DNA from: Acinetobacter ursingii DSM 16037 = CIP 107286
GTDB taxonomy: Bacteria; Pseudomonadota; Gammaproteobacteria; Pseudomonadales; Moraxellaceae
Direction of reading: 5' to 3'
Assembly (NCBI RefSeq): GCF_000368825.1
Contig: NZ_KB849716.1
Coordinates: 143,936 to 207,935 of the forward strand
DNA: 64,000 nt
Positions 23,355 through 32,828 of the stretch are shown in pieces. The notes beneath the pieces were generated by a model. It saw only the letters and a program-made list of their open reading frames with translations. It did not search any database and was not told the origin of the DNA. The position numbers and the translations under genes were made by a program. Numbering within the stretch: the stretch's first letter is position 1; each line of letters starts with the position of its first letter.

Positions 23355-23733
23355 TGTTTAGATTTGATTGAAAATTACAGGCCATTTTTATTTTTGAATC
23401 ATTCATTCGTCTATTTTTGCGTCACAATAAAATTACAAGATTGATCATTCACTCAGCATTTTGATTAAAATATATTCCACTTTTGCTTATTTGATCATCT
23501 ATTCTAAAAACAAAATCAAGACAAAGTTTCCAATTAATTGAAATATAAAAGATATTAAATAATATTTTTGCACAAGATATTTTTACACAAAATTACATAA
23601 AATATACTTAAAATTAACAGTTATTATTTTGGCATCCGTGTTTGAATCAACGCCTTATTTTTAGGCAACCAAATTTTTTGTTTGGACTGGTTGATTACTT
23701 GCGTAAATGCACATATGGATATAGGTCCCACAC
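23355..23733 (+). other. Intergenic region upstream of putP
   Basis: 379 bp, very AT-rich. It must hold the putP promoter, but no -35/-10 pair with good spacing stands out (a TTGATC to TAAAAT pair near 23440-23475 has a 19-bp spacer). I see no gene or repeat in it. Confidence 0.5.
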
Positions 23734-25227
23734 ATGAATTCTATCAATCCAACCATTATCACGTTTATATTCTACATCGTGGCAATGGTCTGTATTGGTC
23801 TCTACGCTTACAGAGCCACAAGAGACTTTTCAGATTATATTTTAGGTGGACGAAGCCTCGGTAGTTTCGTCACTGCATTATCGGCTGGTGCATCAGACAT
23901 GAGTGGCTGGTTACTCATGGGCTTACCTGGCGCGATTTATTTGTCTGGGCTTTCAGAAGCCTGGATTGCCATTGGTTTGATTATTGGTGCTTGGCTCAAC
24001 TGGTTATTTGTTGCGGGTCGTTTACGTGTACATACTGAAGTCCAGTCAAATGCGCTCACACTACCAGATTATTTTACCAATCGTTTTCATGACACCAAAA
24101 AATTATTACGTGTCTCGTCTGCCCTCATCATTTTGATTTTCTTCTCAATTTACTGCGCTTCAGGCATGGTCGCTGGGGCGCGTTTGTTTGAAACCATTTT
24201 TGGTATGGATTATCACACCGCTTTGTGGGTCAGTGCGATTGCAACCATCAGCTATGTATGTATCGGCGGCTTCCTCGCCATTAGCTGGACGGATACCTTT
24301 CAGGCTGGCATGATGTTTTTTGCCTTGATGCTCACCCCGATCTTTGCGTATCTCGCGATTGGTGATGGTCAACAACATGTTTCTCAGCTGATCAATGAAG
24401 CACGTCCACATGCATACAACATGCTGTCTGGCGTGAGTTTTATTGCGATTATCTCTGCAACTGCATGGGGCTTAGGCTATTTTGGTCAGCCACATATTTT
24501 AGTCCGTTTCATGGCCGCAGATTCGGTTAAATCTATTCCGGCCGCACGTCGTATTGGCATGTCATGGATGATTTTATGTCTGGGTGGCGCAGTAGGTGCA
24601 GGTTTCTTTGGTATCGCATTTTTCCAATTGCACCCAGAACTTGCAGGCAAAGTTAGCGGCAATTCAGAATTGGTGTTTATGGAACTGGCCCAGATCCTAT
24701 TTAATCCATGGGTTGCTGGAATTATCATGGCAGGAATCTTATCTGCGGTGATGAGTACCTTGAGCTGTCAGCTTTTGGTCTGTTCAAGTACCCTGACAGA
24801 AGATTTTTATAAATCTTTTCTGCGTAAAAATGCATCGCAAAAAGAGCTGGTTTGGGTCGGTCGTTTAATGGTACTTGCCATTTCAGTCTTTGCGATCTGG
24901 TTAGCCAGTAATCCTGAAAGTAAGGTGCTGGGCTTGGTTGCCTATGCATGGGCTGGTTTTGGCGCTGCTTTTGGTCCGCTGATTATTTTATCATTGTTCT
25001 GGAAACGCATGACCTTAAACGGCGCTTTGGCAGGCATGATCGTCGGTGCAGTCGTCGTCATTGGCTGGAAAAATCTGTTCGCTTCAACAGGGATTTACGA
25101 GATTATTCCGGGCTTCGTTTTAGCAACCATCACCATTATCGTGGTGAGCCTGTTAGGTAAACAACCAGGTAAAGAAGTTACTGATCGTTTTGAAGAAGCA
25201 GATCGTTTGTATCATGCATCAAAATAA
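23734..25227 (+). CDS. putP: Sodium/proline symporter
   Basis: 497 residues, SSS family, about 13 membrane segments. Seen: DYILGGRSLGSFVTALSAGASDMSGWLLMG (Na+ and proline site region of TM1-2), LPDYFTNRF, and GAVMSTLSCQL-like TM8 sequence (ILSAVMSTLSCQLL). It imports proline with sodium. It lies convergent with an Lrp-type regulator, followed by putA, so uptake, regulation and breakdown of proline are together. Confidence 0.95.
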   Translation: MNSINPTIITFIFYIVAMVCIGLYAYRATRDFSDYILGGRSLGSFVTALSAGASDMSGWLLMGLPGAIYLSGLSEAWIAIGLIIGAWLNWLFVAGRLRVHTEVQSNALTLPDYFTNRFHDTKKLLRVSSALIILIFFSIYCASGMVAGARLFETIFGMDYHTALWVSAIATISYVCIGGFLAISWTDTFQAGMMFFALMLTPIFAYLAIGDGQQHVSQLINEARPHAYNMLSGVSFIAIISATAWGLGYFGQPHILVRFMAADSVKSIPAARRIGMSWMILCLGGAVGAGFFGIAFFQLHPELAGKVSGNSELVFMELAQILFNPWVAGIIMAGILSAVMSTLSCQLLVCSSTLTEDFYKSFLRKNASQKELVWVGRLMVLAISVFAIWLASNPESKVLGLVAYAWAGFGAAFGPLIILSLFWKRMTLNGALAGMIVGAVVVIGWKNLFASTGIYEIIPGFVLATITIIVVSLLGKQPGKEVTDRFEEADRLYHASK

Positions 25228-25252
25228 TTGCTAAAAATTTATTTTTAAAATC

Positions 25253-25278
25253 AGGGACTTTACGAAGTCCCTTTTTTT
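25253..25278 (+). terminator. Terminator of putP overlapping the lrp stop codon
   Basis: AGGGACTT and AAGTCCCT with loop TACG, followed by seven T. The stem includes the last codons and stop of the convergent regulator gene. Confidence 0.9.
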
Positions 25279-25748
25279 ATATTGCGCTTGGGTAATTTAA
25301 TTTTTGAGGTTTCTTTTACCACTTGCATCACAGGATAACTCCGCGTTTCCTTCACACCAGGAAGTTGCCATAAAATCTCTCCTGCAAACTTACGGTATTC
25401 TTCCATATTGGCGCTACGCACTTTCATCAAGAAATCAAATCCACCACTGGTAATATGACATTCTACAATCTCAGGATACTCCGCTACCGCCTCAATAAAT
25501 TCATTCAAACCGTTCGCTGTGGTCTTATCGAGCAAAACTTCGACAAAGACCAAAAAACTGGCATGCAGCTTCTCTGCGTTTAATTTTGCCTCGTATCCAA
25601 TGATAAATTGTTCTTTGGTCAGCTTTTGGACTCGAGCCATAACAGCCGTTGCAGAAAGATTAACTTCTTCAGCCAATTTAGTATTTGAAATCTTTCCATC
25701 TTCTTGAAGAATATCAAGAATTTTTAAATCCACACGATCTAGCGACAT
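25260..25748 (-). CDS. Lrp/AsnC family regulator, probable proline-use regulator
   Basis: 162 residues from MSLDRVDLKILDILQEDG; GGGG precedes this ATG, so a six-residue longer start is rejected. N-terminal winged helix-turn-helix (LAEEVNLSATAVMARVQKL), C-terminal AsnC/RAM ligand domain (about 70-150) with GGFDFLMKVR. It is divergent from putA and convergent with putP. In other proteobacteria an Lrp-type protein (PutR/BkdR group) activates putA with proline; here that role is inferred from position. No N-terminal DNA-binding domain exists in this PutA, which fits the need for a separate regulator. Confidence 0.87.
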   Translation of the reverse strand: MSLDRVDLKILDILQEDGKISNTKLAEEVNLSATAVMARVQKLTKEQFIIGYEAKLNAEKLHASFLVFVEVLLDKTTANGLNEFIEAVAEYPEIVECHITSGGFDFLMKVRSANMEEYRKFAGEILWQLPGVKETRSYPVMQVVKETSKIKLPKRNIKKGTS

Positions 25749-25842
25749 AAATAAGCCCCAAAACAAAATATTTCACTAAAAAATACCCATATTATAGTGA
25801 GTTATTCGGTAATTATTTTGCAATGATAAATTATCTAAACCT

Positions 25843-25865
25843 ATCTCACAAGATTTGAGTGAGAT
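25843..25865. promoter_or_regulatory. Inverted repeat just upstream of putA
   Basis: ATCTCAC-N9-GTGAGAT is a perfect 7-base dyad ending 17 bp before the putA ATG, between the divergent lrp and putA genes. It could be a regulator site or a leader hairpin. A GTG within it is an alternative, less likely, putA start. Confidence 0.45.
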
Positions 25866-25882
25866 CGTCACTGGAATTTGAC

Positions 25883-28800
25883 ATGAACATGATGGATACC
25901 GACCCAAATATGGACACAGCAAAACCTCATTTCGGATATATCACTGAATTTAAAGAAAAAAGTGAACTAGAAGAGCGTATAAATACTGCATGGCGTCGTC
26001 CAGAACCTGAAGCTGTAGAAACACTGCTTGAAGCGGCTGCGATTTCAGATGAACTTGATCATAAAATTTATGAATTGGCATTTGATCTTGCCAATGCGTT
26101 ACGCGAACGCAAAACCTCTTCGGGCAAAGCAGGGATTGTTCAGGGTTTATTACAAGAGTTTTCGCTTTCGTCTCAGGAAGGCATCGCCCTCATGTGTCTA
26201 GCTGAGGCTTTGCTCCGTATTCCTGATGCAGCAACACGCGACTTACTGATTCGTGACAAAATCAATCAAGGCAACTGGAAAGACCATGTGGGTCAAAGTA
26301 GCTTGATGTTTGTCAATGCCGCAGCTTGGGGTTTAATGCTGACGGGTAAACTGATGGAAACGCCGAAGCAAGGTAGTTTATCTGGTTTATTGACTTCGAT
26401 CATTGCACGTAGCGGTCGTGGTGTCATCCGTAAAGCAGTCGATGTTGCGATGCGGATGATGGGTGAGCAGTTTGTGACAGGCGAAACCATCGAAGAAGCA
26501 CTCGACAACGCCAAATCTCTTGAACACAAAGGTTTCCGCTACTCTTACGATATGTTGGGTGAAGCAGCCCTCACCGATCATGATGCTGAGCGTTATTTTA
26601 ACGATTATACGCAGGCGATTCATTCGATTGGACGCGCATCCAATGGCAAAGGCGTTTACGATGGCCCGGGTATTTCGATCAAACTCTCGGCATTGCATCC
26701 GCGTTACCAGCGTTCACAAATTGCACGTGTACATGATGAGCTTTATGGCAAAGTATTTGAGTTGGCACAGCTTGCAAAAAAATATGATATCGGTTTAAAC
26801 ATTGATGCCGAAGAAGCAGATCGTCTGGAAATTTCACTGGAATTATTAGAGCGACTTTGCTTTGAACCAGAACTTGCAGGATGGAAAGGCATTGGTTTTG
26901 TGATTCAGGCTTATCAAAAACGTTGCTTCTATGTGGTTGATTATGTGGTTGATCTAGCCAAACGTAGCCAAAAGCGTTTAATGATTCGTTTGGTCAAAGG
27001 TGCCTATTGGGATAGCGAAATCAAGAAAGCCCAAATCGATGGTATGGATGACTACCCTGTCTTTACTCGTAAAGTCCATACTGATTTGTCTTATATTGCT
27101 TGTGCCAAAAAACTTTTGGCTGCACCTGAACAAATTTACCCACAGTTTGCCACACATAATGCTCAATCACTTGCGACCATTTACCAGTTGGCAGATCCAT
27201 CAAAATACTATGTGGGTCAATACGAATTTCAATGCTTGCATGGCATGGGCGAACCGTTGTACGAACAAGTCGTAGGCGCTCGTAGTGACAATAAACTCGG
27301 TATTCCATGTCGCATCTATGCACCTGTAGGCAACCATGAAACTTTACTTGCATATTTGGTTCGTCGTTTATTGGAAAATGGTGCAAATACTTCATTCGTG
27401 AATCGTATTGCTGATCAAAACTTAAAGATTGAAGATTTGATTCAATCGCCATTTAAAGACATTCAAAATATTGCTGCACGTGAAGGTCAAGTCGGTTTAA
27501 AACATCCTGCTATTCCATTACCGCTTAATATGTATGGAAATTCTCGTCAAAACTCTAAAGGTTTCGATCTTGCCAATGATGCAACTTTGGCAGCGTTAAA
27601 TGAAACTGCACAGCAGCTTGAAAATAAAGTCTGGGAAAGCAAAGCCTTACTTGCTCAATCTGTTGATCAGGTCGAGGTCAGCCCACAAGCGTTGCTAAAT
27701 CCAGCCATTCATGCAGATATCGTTGGCTATGTTCAGGAAGCAACCCTTGAGCATGTCGAAGTTGCATTAAATTCAGCGATCCAAGCGCAACAACGCTGGG
27801 CAAATACTGGAAAAAGTCAACGTGCAATCGCGCTTAAAAAAGCGGCGGATGTGATGGAATCACAGATGCAAGAGTTGATGATTCTACTGTGCCGTGAAGC
27901 AGGTAAAACCTATGCCAATGCCATTGCAGAGGTCCGTGAAGCGGTCGATTTTCTACGTTATTACGCCACGCAGATTGAAAGCTTCAATCCAACCACTCAG
28001 ATGCAGCCTTTGGGTACAGTGCTGTGTATTAGTCCTTGGAACTTCCCACTGGCAATTTTTACAGGTCAAATCGCAGCAGCCTTAGCCTCAGGCAACTGCG
28101 TGATTGCCAAGCCTGCGGAGCAAACTCCACTGATTGCGGCACAAGCGGTGCAAATGCTACATGAAGCAGGTATTCCAACCGATGTATTACAGCTATTGCC
28201 TGGTCGTGGTGAAACTGTTGGTGCCAAACTGAGTGCTGATGATCGAATTCAAGGCATCATGTTTACCGGTTCAACTGAAGTCGCCAAAATTTTGCAAAAA
28301 ACTGTCGCTAAACGCCTATCACCAGCTGGTCAACCTATTCCTCTGATTGCGGAAACTGGCGGTCAAAATGCCATGATTGTTGATTCATCAGCATTGACTG
28401 AACAAGTGGTCATTGATGTAGTCAACTCTGCTTTTGACAGCGCAGGTCAACGTTGCTCTGCCCTACGTATTTTATGTGTACAAGAGGACAATGCCAAAAC
28501 GCTGGTCACCATGCTCAAAGGTGCAATGCAACAATTGATCATGGGCAATCCATTTATCTTAAAAACAGATATTGGTCCTGTGATTGATTTAGAAGCAAAG
28601 CAAACCATTGATCAGCATATCCGAAAAATGCGCAGCAAAGGCTATCCTGTACATCAGCTAATCTTAAATGATGATGCAACCCAACAAGCCGAATTCAATC
28701 AGGGAACTTTTGTTGCACCGACATTGATTGAACTTCCAAATCTTGATGATCTTGAGCGTGAAGTCTTCGGTCCAGTTTTGCATGTCATTACTTATAAACA

Positions 28801-29653
28801 CGGCGAAGTACAACAGCTTCTTGAACGTATTAATGCCAAAGGTTATGGCTTAACTATGGGCTTGCATACTCGTATCGATGAAACGATCAATACGGTGGTG
28901 CAACATGCAGAAGTGGGTAATTTATATATCAACCGTAATATTGTGGGTGCTGTGGTCGGTGTGCAACCTTTTGGTGGTGAAGGTTTATCAGGTACAGGTC
29001 CTAAAGCGGGTGGCCCACTCTATCTTTATCGCCTCATGGCCGATTGTTCTGAAAAAGCATTGCAAATTCCATTTGGTGTGAAGGCAGAAAAAATCTCTGA
29101 GCCATTACCACAGTTGGCGTTATTCCGTGAATTTTTTGCATGGGTAAAACAACAGTATCCAGAGCAAAAGTTTCCAAGTGTCGTGCCGATGAATGTGGGT
29201 CATGCTTTTGACTTACAAGGCCCGACAGGTGAAACCAATCGTTATATGATGTTACCGCGAAAACGCGTGTTGGCACTTGCTCAAAATGAACTGGATTTGA
29301 TTCATCAAATGCTGGCGATTTTTGCAGTCAACAGTCAGGTTGCGTTATTGGAAAATCATCCATTCTTGCAAAGATTTGGACAACAGTTACCTAAAGCAGT
29401 CCGTCAGTCGATCATTGAAATTGGTCATGTCGAGCATGGGGATTTTGATGCAGTGCTTCATCATGGTTCGATTGATGAGTTGCAGACATTACAAACGCAA
29501 ATTGCCAATCGTAAAGGTGCAATTGTAGGCATTACTCATCTGCAACATTCAGAGCAAGTTATTCCGCTTGAACGTCTTGTGATTGAACACGCAATCAGTG
29601 TCAATACTGCTGCCGCAGGCGGTAATGCAAGTTTGATGACCATGTCTGAATAA
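25883..29653 (+). CDS. putA: Bifunctional proline dehydrogenase / P5C dehydrogenase
   Basis: 1256 residues from the ATG at 25883 (an in-frame GTG lies 24 bp upstream). There is no N-terminal ribbon-helix-helix domain, so it cannot bind DNA as E. coli PutA does. The FAD proline dehydrogenase barrel (about 200-500) has SYDMLGEAALT, SIKLSALHPRY, RLVKGAYWDSEIK, FQCLHGMGEPLYEQV. The aldehyde dehydrogenase domain (about 590-1080) has the cofactor motif FTGSTEVAKIL, Glu824 in AETGGQN and catalytic Cys858 in SAGQRCS. A further C-terminal region of about 170 residues follows. It oxidises proline to glutamate at the membrane. Confidence 0.96.
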   Translation: MNMMDTDPNMDTAKPHFGYITEFKEKSELEERINTAWRRPEPEAVETLLEAAAISDELDHKIYELAFDLANALRERKTSSGKAGIVQGLLQEFSLSSQEGIALMCLAEALLRIPDAATRDLLIRDKINQGNWKDHVGQSSLMFVNAAAWGLMLTGKLMETPKQGSLSGLLTSIIARSGRGVIRKAVDVAMRMMGEQFVTGETIEEALDNAKSLEHKGFRYSYDMLGEAALTDHDAERYFNDYTQAIHSIGRASNGKGVYDGPGISIKLSALHPRYQRSQIARVHDELYGKVFELAQLAKKYDIGLNIDAEEADRLEISLELLERLCFEPELAGWKGIGFVIQAYQKRCFYVVDYVVDLAKRSQKRLMIRLVKGAYWDSEIKKAQIDGMDDYPVFTRKVHTDLSYIACAKKLLAAPEQIYPQFATHNAQSLATIYQLADPSKYYVGQYEFQCLHGMGEPLYEQVVGARSDNKLGIPCRIYAPVGNHETLLAYLVRRLLENGANTSFVNRIADQNLKIEDLIQSPFKDIQNIAAREGQVGLKHPAIPLPLNMYGNSRQNSKGFDLANDATLAALNETAQQLENKVWESKALLAQSVDQVEVSPQALLNPAIHADIVGYVQEATLEHVEVALNSAIQAQQRWANTGKSQRAIALKKAADVMESQMQELMILLCREAGKTYANAIAEVREAVDFLRYYATQIESFNPTTQMQPLGTVLCISPWNFPLAIFTGQIAAALASGNCVIAKPAEQTPLIAAQAVQMLHEAGIPTDVLQLLPGRGETVGAKLSADDRIQGIMFTGSTEVAKILQKTVAKRLSPAGQPIPLIAETGGQNAMIVDSSALTEQVVIDVVNSAFDSAGQRCSALRILCVQEDNAKTLVTMLKGAMQQLIMGNPFILKTDIGPVIDLEAKQTIDQHIRKMRSKGYPVHQLILNDDATQQAEFNQGTFVAPTLIELPNLDDLEREVFGPVLHVITYKHGEVQQLLERINAKGYGLTMGLHTRIDETINTVVQHAEVGNLYINRNIVGAVVGVQPFGGEGLSGTGPKAGGPLYLYRLMADCSEKALQIPFGVKAEKISEPLPQLALFREFFAWVKQQYPEQKFPSVVPMNVGHAFDLQGPTGETNRYMMLPRKRVLALAQNELDLIHQMLAIFAVNSQVALLENHPFLQRFGQQLPKAVRQSIIEIGHVEHGDFDAVLHHGSIDELQTLQTQIANRKGAIVGITHLQHSEQVIPLERLVIEHAISVNTAAAGGNASLMTMSE

Positions 29654-29684
29654 ATCAGACCTGTATCATCGCTTTTAAGTAAAT

Positions 29685-29717
29685 GCCCTAAATATTTAAC
29701 ATTTGGGGCGTTTGCTT
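29685..29717 (+). terminator. Terminator after putA
   Basis: GCCCTAAAT and ATTTGGGGC form a 9-bp stem with one G-T pair, followed by GTTTGCTTT. Confidence 0.65.
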
Positions 29718-29749
29718 TAAGATGATAATTTCTTTTTATAAAAATAAAG

Positions 29750-30220
29750 ATGAAATTCTACAACGCTCAGGATTATCAACCTCAATGTGAAGATCGTTTT
29801 CGCCATTATCAAACATGCATTCATGAAATACTTCCTTTATCCAAAATTGAGCATATTGGTTCATCCTCAATACCTCATGCAATGTCCAAAGGTGATTTGG
29901 ATATTTATGTAGAAATAGAACAAGCTCAATTTGATCATGCAATTCTAGCTCTTAAAAAATTTGGATTTGTCGAACAGCAAGATACTTTAAGAACAAATGA
30001 ACTTTGTATGCTGATTTCACCACATGAAGAAGTTGCATTACAGGTCGTCGTTCAAAACTCTATATTTCAATTTTTTCTCAGTTTTCGAGATAAATTACGT
30101 GCAAATTCTCAATTAGTTAAACAATATAATCGATTGAAAATTCATTGTTTAGATTCAGACCCAGAAATCTATCGAAGATACAAATCTGCATTTATTGAAC
30201 ACGTTTTACAAATGGATTAA
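29750..30220 (+). CDS. GrpB/UPF0157 family protein (nucleotidyltransferase fold)
   Basis: 156 residues. The GrpB family signature is clear: IEHIGSSSIPHAMSKGDLDIYV, a nucleotidyltransferase-like G-S-S ... D-x-D pattern at residues 35-53, then SFRDKLRANSQLVKQYNRLK and a helical end. Bacterial GrpB proteins have no settled function. The gene stands alone between putA and trmA with a weak ribosome site. Confidence 0.8.
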   Translation: MKFYNAQDYQPQCEDRFRHYQTCIHEILPLSKIEHIGSSSIPHAMSKGDLDIYVEIEQAQFDHAILALKKFGFVEQQDTLRTNELCMLISPHEEVALQVVVQNSIFQFFLSFRDKLRANSQLVKQYNRLKIHCLDSDPEIYRRYKSAFIEHVLQMD

Positions 30221-30296
30221 ATCCAAGTTTTCTCGCGGTTCATCGGTTTTTTTGCTAGTATTTGCGCTTTGACTCATCTTGTTATTTTTCCTATTT

Positions 30297-31382
30297 ATGT
30301 CGCAAACTTACCAGCAACAGCTTCAAAGTAAAATTGAACGGATCACGCAGCAATTTGCAGAATTTAATGCGCCTGAACTTGAAGTATTTGAATCTCCTGA
30401 GCAATATTTTCGGATGCGTGCAGAATTTCGGATCTGGCATACCGAGGATGATCTTTTCTATGCCATGTTTGAACGCGGTGAAGATGGTAAACAAAAAGAA
30501 GTCGTGCGGGTAGATGAATTTCCAATTGCAGACAAAAGCATCAATGAACTCATGCCTAAATTATTACAGGAATTAAAAGCCAATCCTGTTTTATCGCAAC
30601 GGATTTTTGAAGCTGATTTTTTAGCCACCTTAAGCGGTGAAATGCTGGTAACCCTCATTTACCACCGCAAGTTAGATGACCAATGGGAAACTGCGGCGAA
30701 ATCACTCGCTGAAAAACTCAATATTAAAATTATGGGTCGTAGCCGCGGTCAAAAAGTCATCATTGGCGAAGACTATGTAGTTGAACAACTCAATGTGCAT
30801 GGTCGCACCTTTAAATACAAACAAATCGAAAGTAGCTTTACCCAACCCAATGCACAAGTTTGTCAAAAAATGCTGACCTGGGCTTGTGATGTCATTCAGG
30901 GTACAAATCAGGATTTACTAGAACTATATTGTGGCAATGGCAATTTCACACTGCCTTTGTCCTTACATTTTCGCCGAGTGTTGGCAACAGAACTGGCTAA
31001 AAGCTCAGTTTATGCTGCGCAGTGGAATATTGAACAAAATCAGATCGATAATATTCAGATTGCACGACTCTCTGCCGAAGAATTTACTCAGGCTTATCAG
31101 GGCGAACGTGAATTTAGACGTTTACAAGAAGCCAATATCGATATTCAAAGCTACGAGTTTGATACGATATTTGTTGATCCACCACGTGCAGGCATTGACA
31201 ATGAAACCCTGAAACTTTTGACAGGTTTTAAGCGTATTCTCTATATTTCATGTAACCCTGATACGCTGTATGACAATTTAAAAACTTTAAGTAAAACGCA
31301 CCGTATCACTCGCTTTGCTTTGTTTGATCAGTTTCCATTTACTCATCATGTCGAATCAGGTGTATTGCTCGAATTAATTTAA
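30297..31382 (+). CDS. trmA: tRNA (uracil(54)-C5)-methyltransferase
   Basis: 361 residues from [17 protein letters not shown]. coli TrmA has 366. It makes ribothymidine at position 54 of tRNA with SAM. Seen: the SAM motif [23 protein letters not shown], the nucleophile Cys in YISCNPDTL and the catalytic Glu in [10 protein letters not shown]. Followed by a strong terminator. Confidence 0.95.
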   Translation: MSQTYQQQLQSKIERITQQFAEFNAPELEVFESPEQYFRMRAEFRIWHTEDDLFYAMFERGEDGKQKEVVRVDEFPIADKSINELMPKLLQELKANPVLSQRIFEADFLATLSGEMLVTLIYHRKLDDQWETAAKSLAEKLNIKIMGRSRGQKVIIGEDYVVEQLNVHGRTFKYKQIESSFTQPNAQVCQKMLTWACDVIQGTNQDLLELYCGNGNFTLPLSLHFRRVLATELAKSSVYAAQWNIEQNQIDNIQIARLSAEEFTQAYQGEREFRRLQEANIDIQSYEFDTIFVDPPRAGIDNETLKLLTGFKRILYISCNPDTLYDNLKTLSKTHRITRFALFDQFPFTHHVESGVLLELI

Positions 31383-31410
31383 ACAAATTATTGCAATGTA
31401 ATTTTTAGAA

Positions 31411-31440
31411 TAAAGGGTTTTTAGATAACCCTTTATTCTT
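31411..31440 (+). terminator. Terminator after trmA
   Basis: TAAAGGGTT and AACCCTTTA with a 7-base loop, followed by TTCTT. Confidence 0.8.
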
Positions 31441-31633
31441 TATACATATTTAAATATAAAAATATGATATAAAACAAAGATCAAGCCCCTCGTACTGTCA
31501 TAATTTCGTTAAATCCAAGTGTTATCATCGGAAAATTTAGAGTTTATTTGCTGCTTTTATCACTTTAGTTGACTTGTATTTTATTTTATTTTGGCTATAT
31601 TTCGAGCTATGTTAAGTTGAATGTGAAGGCTCT

Positions 31634-31861
31634 ATGAGTTTTTGGCAAAAGCTGTTTTCAGCAGATGAAATCAATAACGAGCATAAGAACCAGATTGCTT
31701 GTGTTGAAAATGATTGTTCATGTAAAACCAACGAGCAGTTAGTCTCTGCGTTAGCAAAAGCGACTGATGAAGATATCATCAAAGGGATTAAGAAAGTACT
31801 GGTATCTCGTGGTTATAGCCGCAAAGAGTTGAACGAGATTAACCACCATCCCGTACAGTAA
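31634..31861 (+). CDS. Small cysteine-containing protein, function unknown
   Basis: 75 residues, cytoplasmic, no signal or membrane segment. It begins MSFWQKLFSADE, has a cysteine group (CVENDCSC, residues 23-30) and a helical second half (DEDIIKGIKKVLVSRGYSRKELNEI). GAAGG lies ahead of the ATG and a strong terminator follows, so it is a real, separately transcribed gene. The cysteine spacing could bind metal, but that is a guess; I do not recognise a family. Confidence 0.75.
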   Translation: MSFWQKLFSADEINNEHKNQIACVENDCSCKTNEQLVSALAKATDEDIIKGIKKVLVSRGYSRKELNEINHHPVQ

Positions 31862-31865
31862 AATG

Positions 31866-31889
31866 AAACCGCCCATTGGCGGTTTTTTT
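31866..31889 (+). terminator. Terminator after the 75-residue gene
   Basis: AAACCGCC and GGCGGTTT with loop CATT and a T-run. Its end touches the stop codon of the convergent gene. Confidence 0.92.
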
Positions 31890-32661
31890 ATGATCTGCAA
31901 AATTTAGAATTAAGTAACCCAATCATCGGCCCCAAACTATATCGACGATCTTCTCGGTAAATTTTAGGTAAATATAAACTTGAGATTGAACCATCCAAAT
32001 ACAGTGCATTGTCGATATTCAACTCATCTTTAAAAAACTGGGCAAACTGATAAAAATTAACGCGATTGCGTGTGATCACAAAATACAATGTATTATCTTT
32101 GATCCCTACACCATTTCTAATTTTTAACGAATCAGAATCAGCTAAAAACTTTGGATTGATTTTTCCATCAATGATCAACATTGGCCCAGATTGGGTGGCA
32201 TAATTGGCTTTAAAGCGACTTGTTTTAAAATCTTGTGTGGTTTCAATCACAGCCTGCTGATCATTCCACGCCACGACGCCATTGGGCTGCAAAAAAAAGT
32301 TTCCAAAACCTTGTTGCTCATTCAATCCTGTAAGTTGTTTCCGATTTTCAATATACAACCCAACAGGCGCATAATCTGGATGATACATGCCTGCATTCAT
32401 CGCAAATTCTAAGCGCTCACAATAATGAAGCTGTTTTTTAATATTTTCAAATTTGAGTAAAGGCTGCTGCGATGGATCATTTAAAAATAATTGAAGATCG
32501 GATAGTTTTTTGACTTGGATGACATCGGCATCTACACCAGCTTGAGTAAGCTGAACTCGCTGATAATCAAATCGTTCACTGGCATAATTTGACTGAGTAA
32601 ATAAGGTCGATAAAACTGGTAAAACAACCACAGATTTTAAAACGCTTCTCCACTTCGACAT
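31888..32661 (-). CDS. Phosphodiester glycosidase (NAGPA/YigE-like) family exported protein
   Basis: 257 residues with an N-terminal signal peptide (about 1-27, cut near NYASE). The conserved domain has AMNAGMYHPDYAPVGLYIE, LNEQQGFGNFFLQPNGV, ATQSGPMLI, RNGVGI and the LYLDGSISSLY motif. These are hallmarks of the DUF2233/NAGPA family, whose eukaryotic member removes a GlcNAc cap from mannose 6-phosphate. The bacterial substrate is unknown, probably an envelope phosphodiester sugar. The stop codon lies in the terminator of the convergent 75-residue gene. Confidence 0.85.
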   Translation of the reverse strand: MSKWRSVLKSVVVLPVLSTLFTQSNYASERFDYQRVQLTQAGVDADVIQVKKLSDLQLFLNDPSQQPLLKFENIKKQLHYCERLEFAMNAGMYHPDYAPVGLYIENRKQLTGLNEQQGFGNFFLQPNGVVAWNDQQAVIETTQDFKTSRFKANYATQSGPMLIIDGKINPKFLADSDSLKIRNGVGIKDNTLYFVITRNRVNFYQFAQFFKDELNIDNALYLDGSISSLYLPKIYREDRRYSLGPMIGLLNSKFCRS

Positions 32662-32828
32662 TCTGCTACTCTTTTATGGCTGAATCATTTGAGCACGATA
32701 CCAAGTAAAATAGGCTCAAAGTAAGTTTTTTTGCACTTTTATAGAACACTTTCACACTATAATGGTTATAATCAGTTCTGTATCATCGCAATACAATACA
32801 GTGGTTTACTTTATTGGATCTGGTGAAT

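Noticed and set aside
27063..27452. 129-codon open frame on the minus strand
   Set aside because: Antisense to the proline dehydrogenase domain of putA, no ribosome site, no protein-like motifs.
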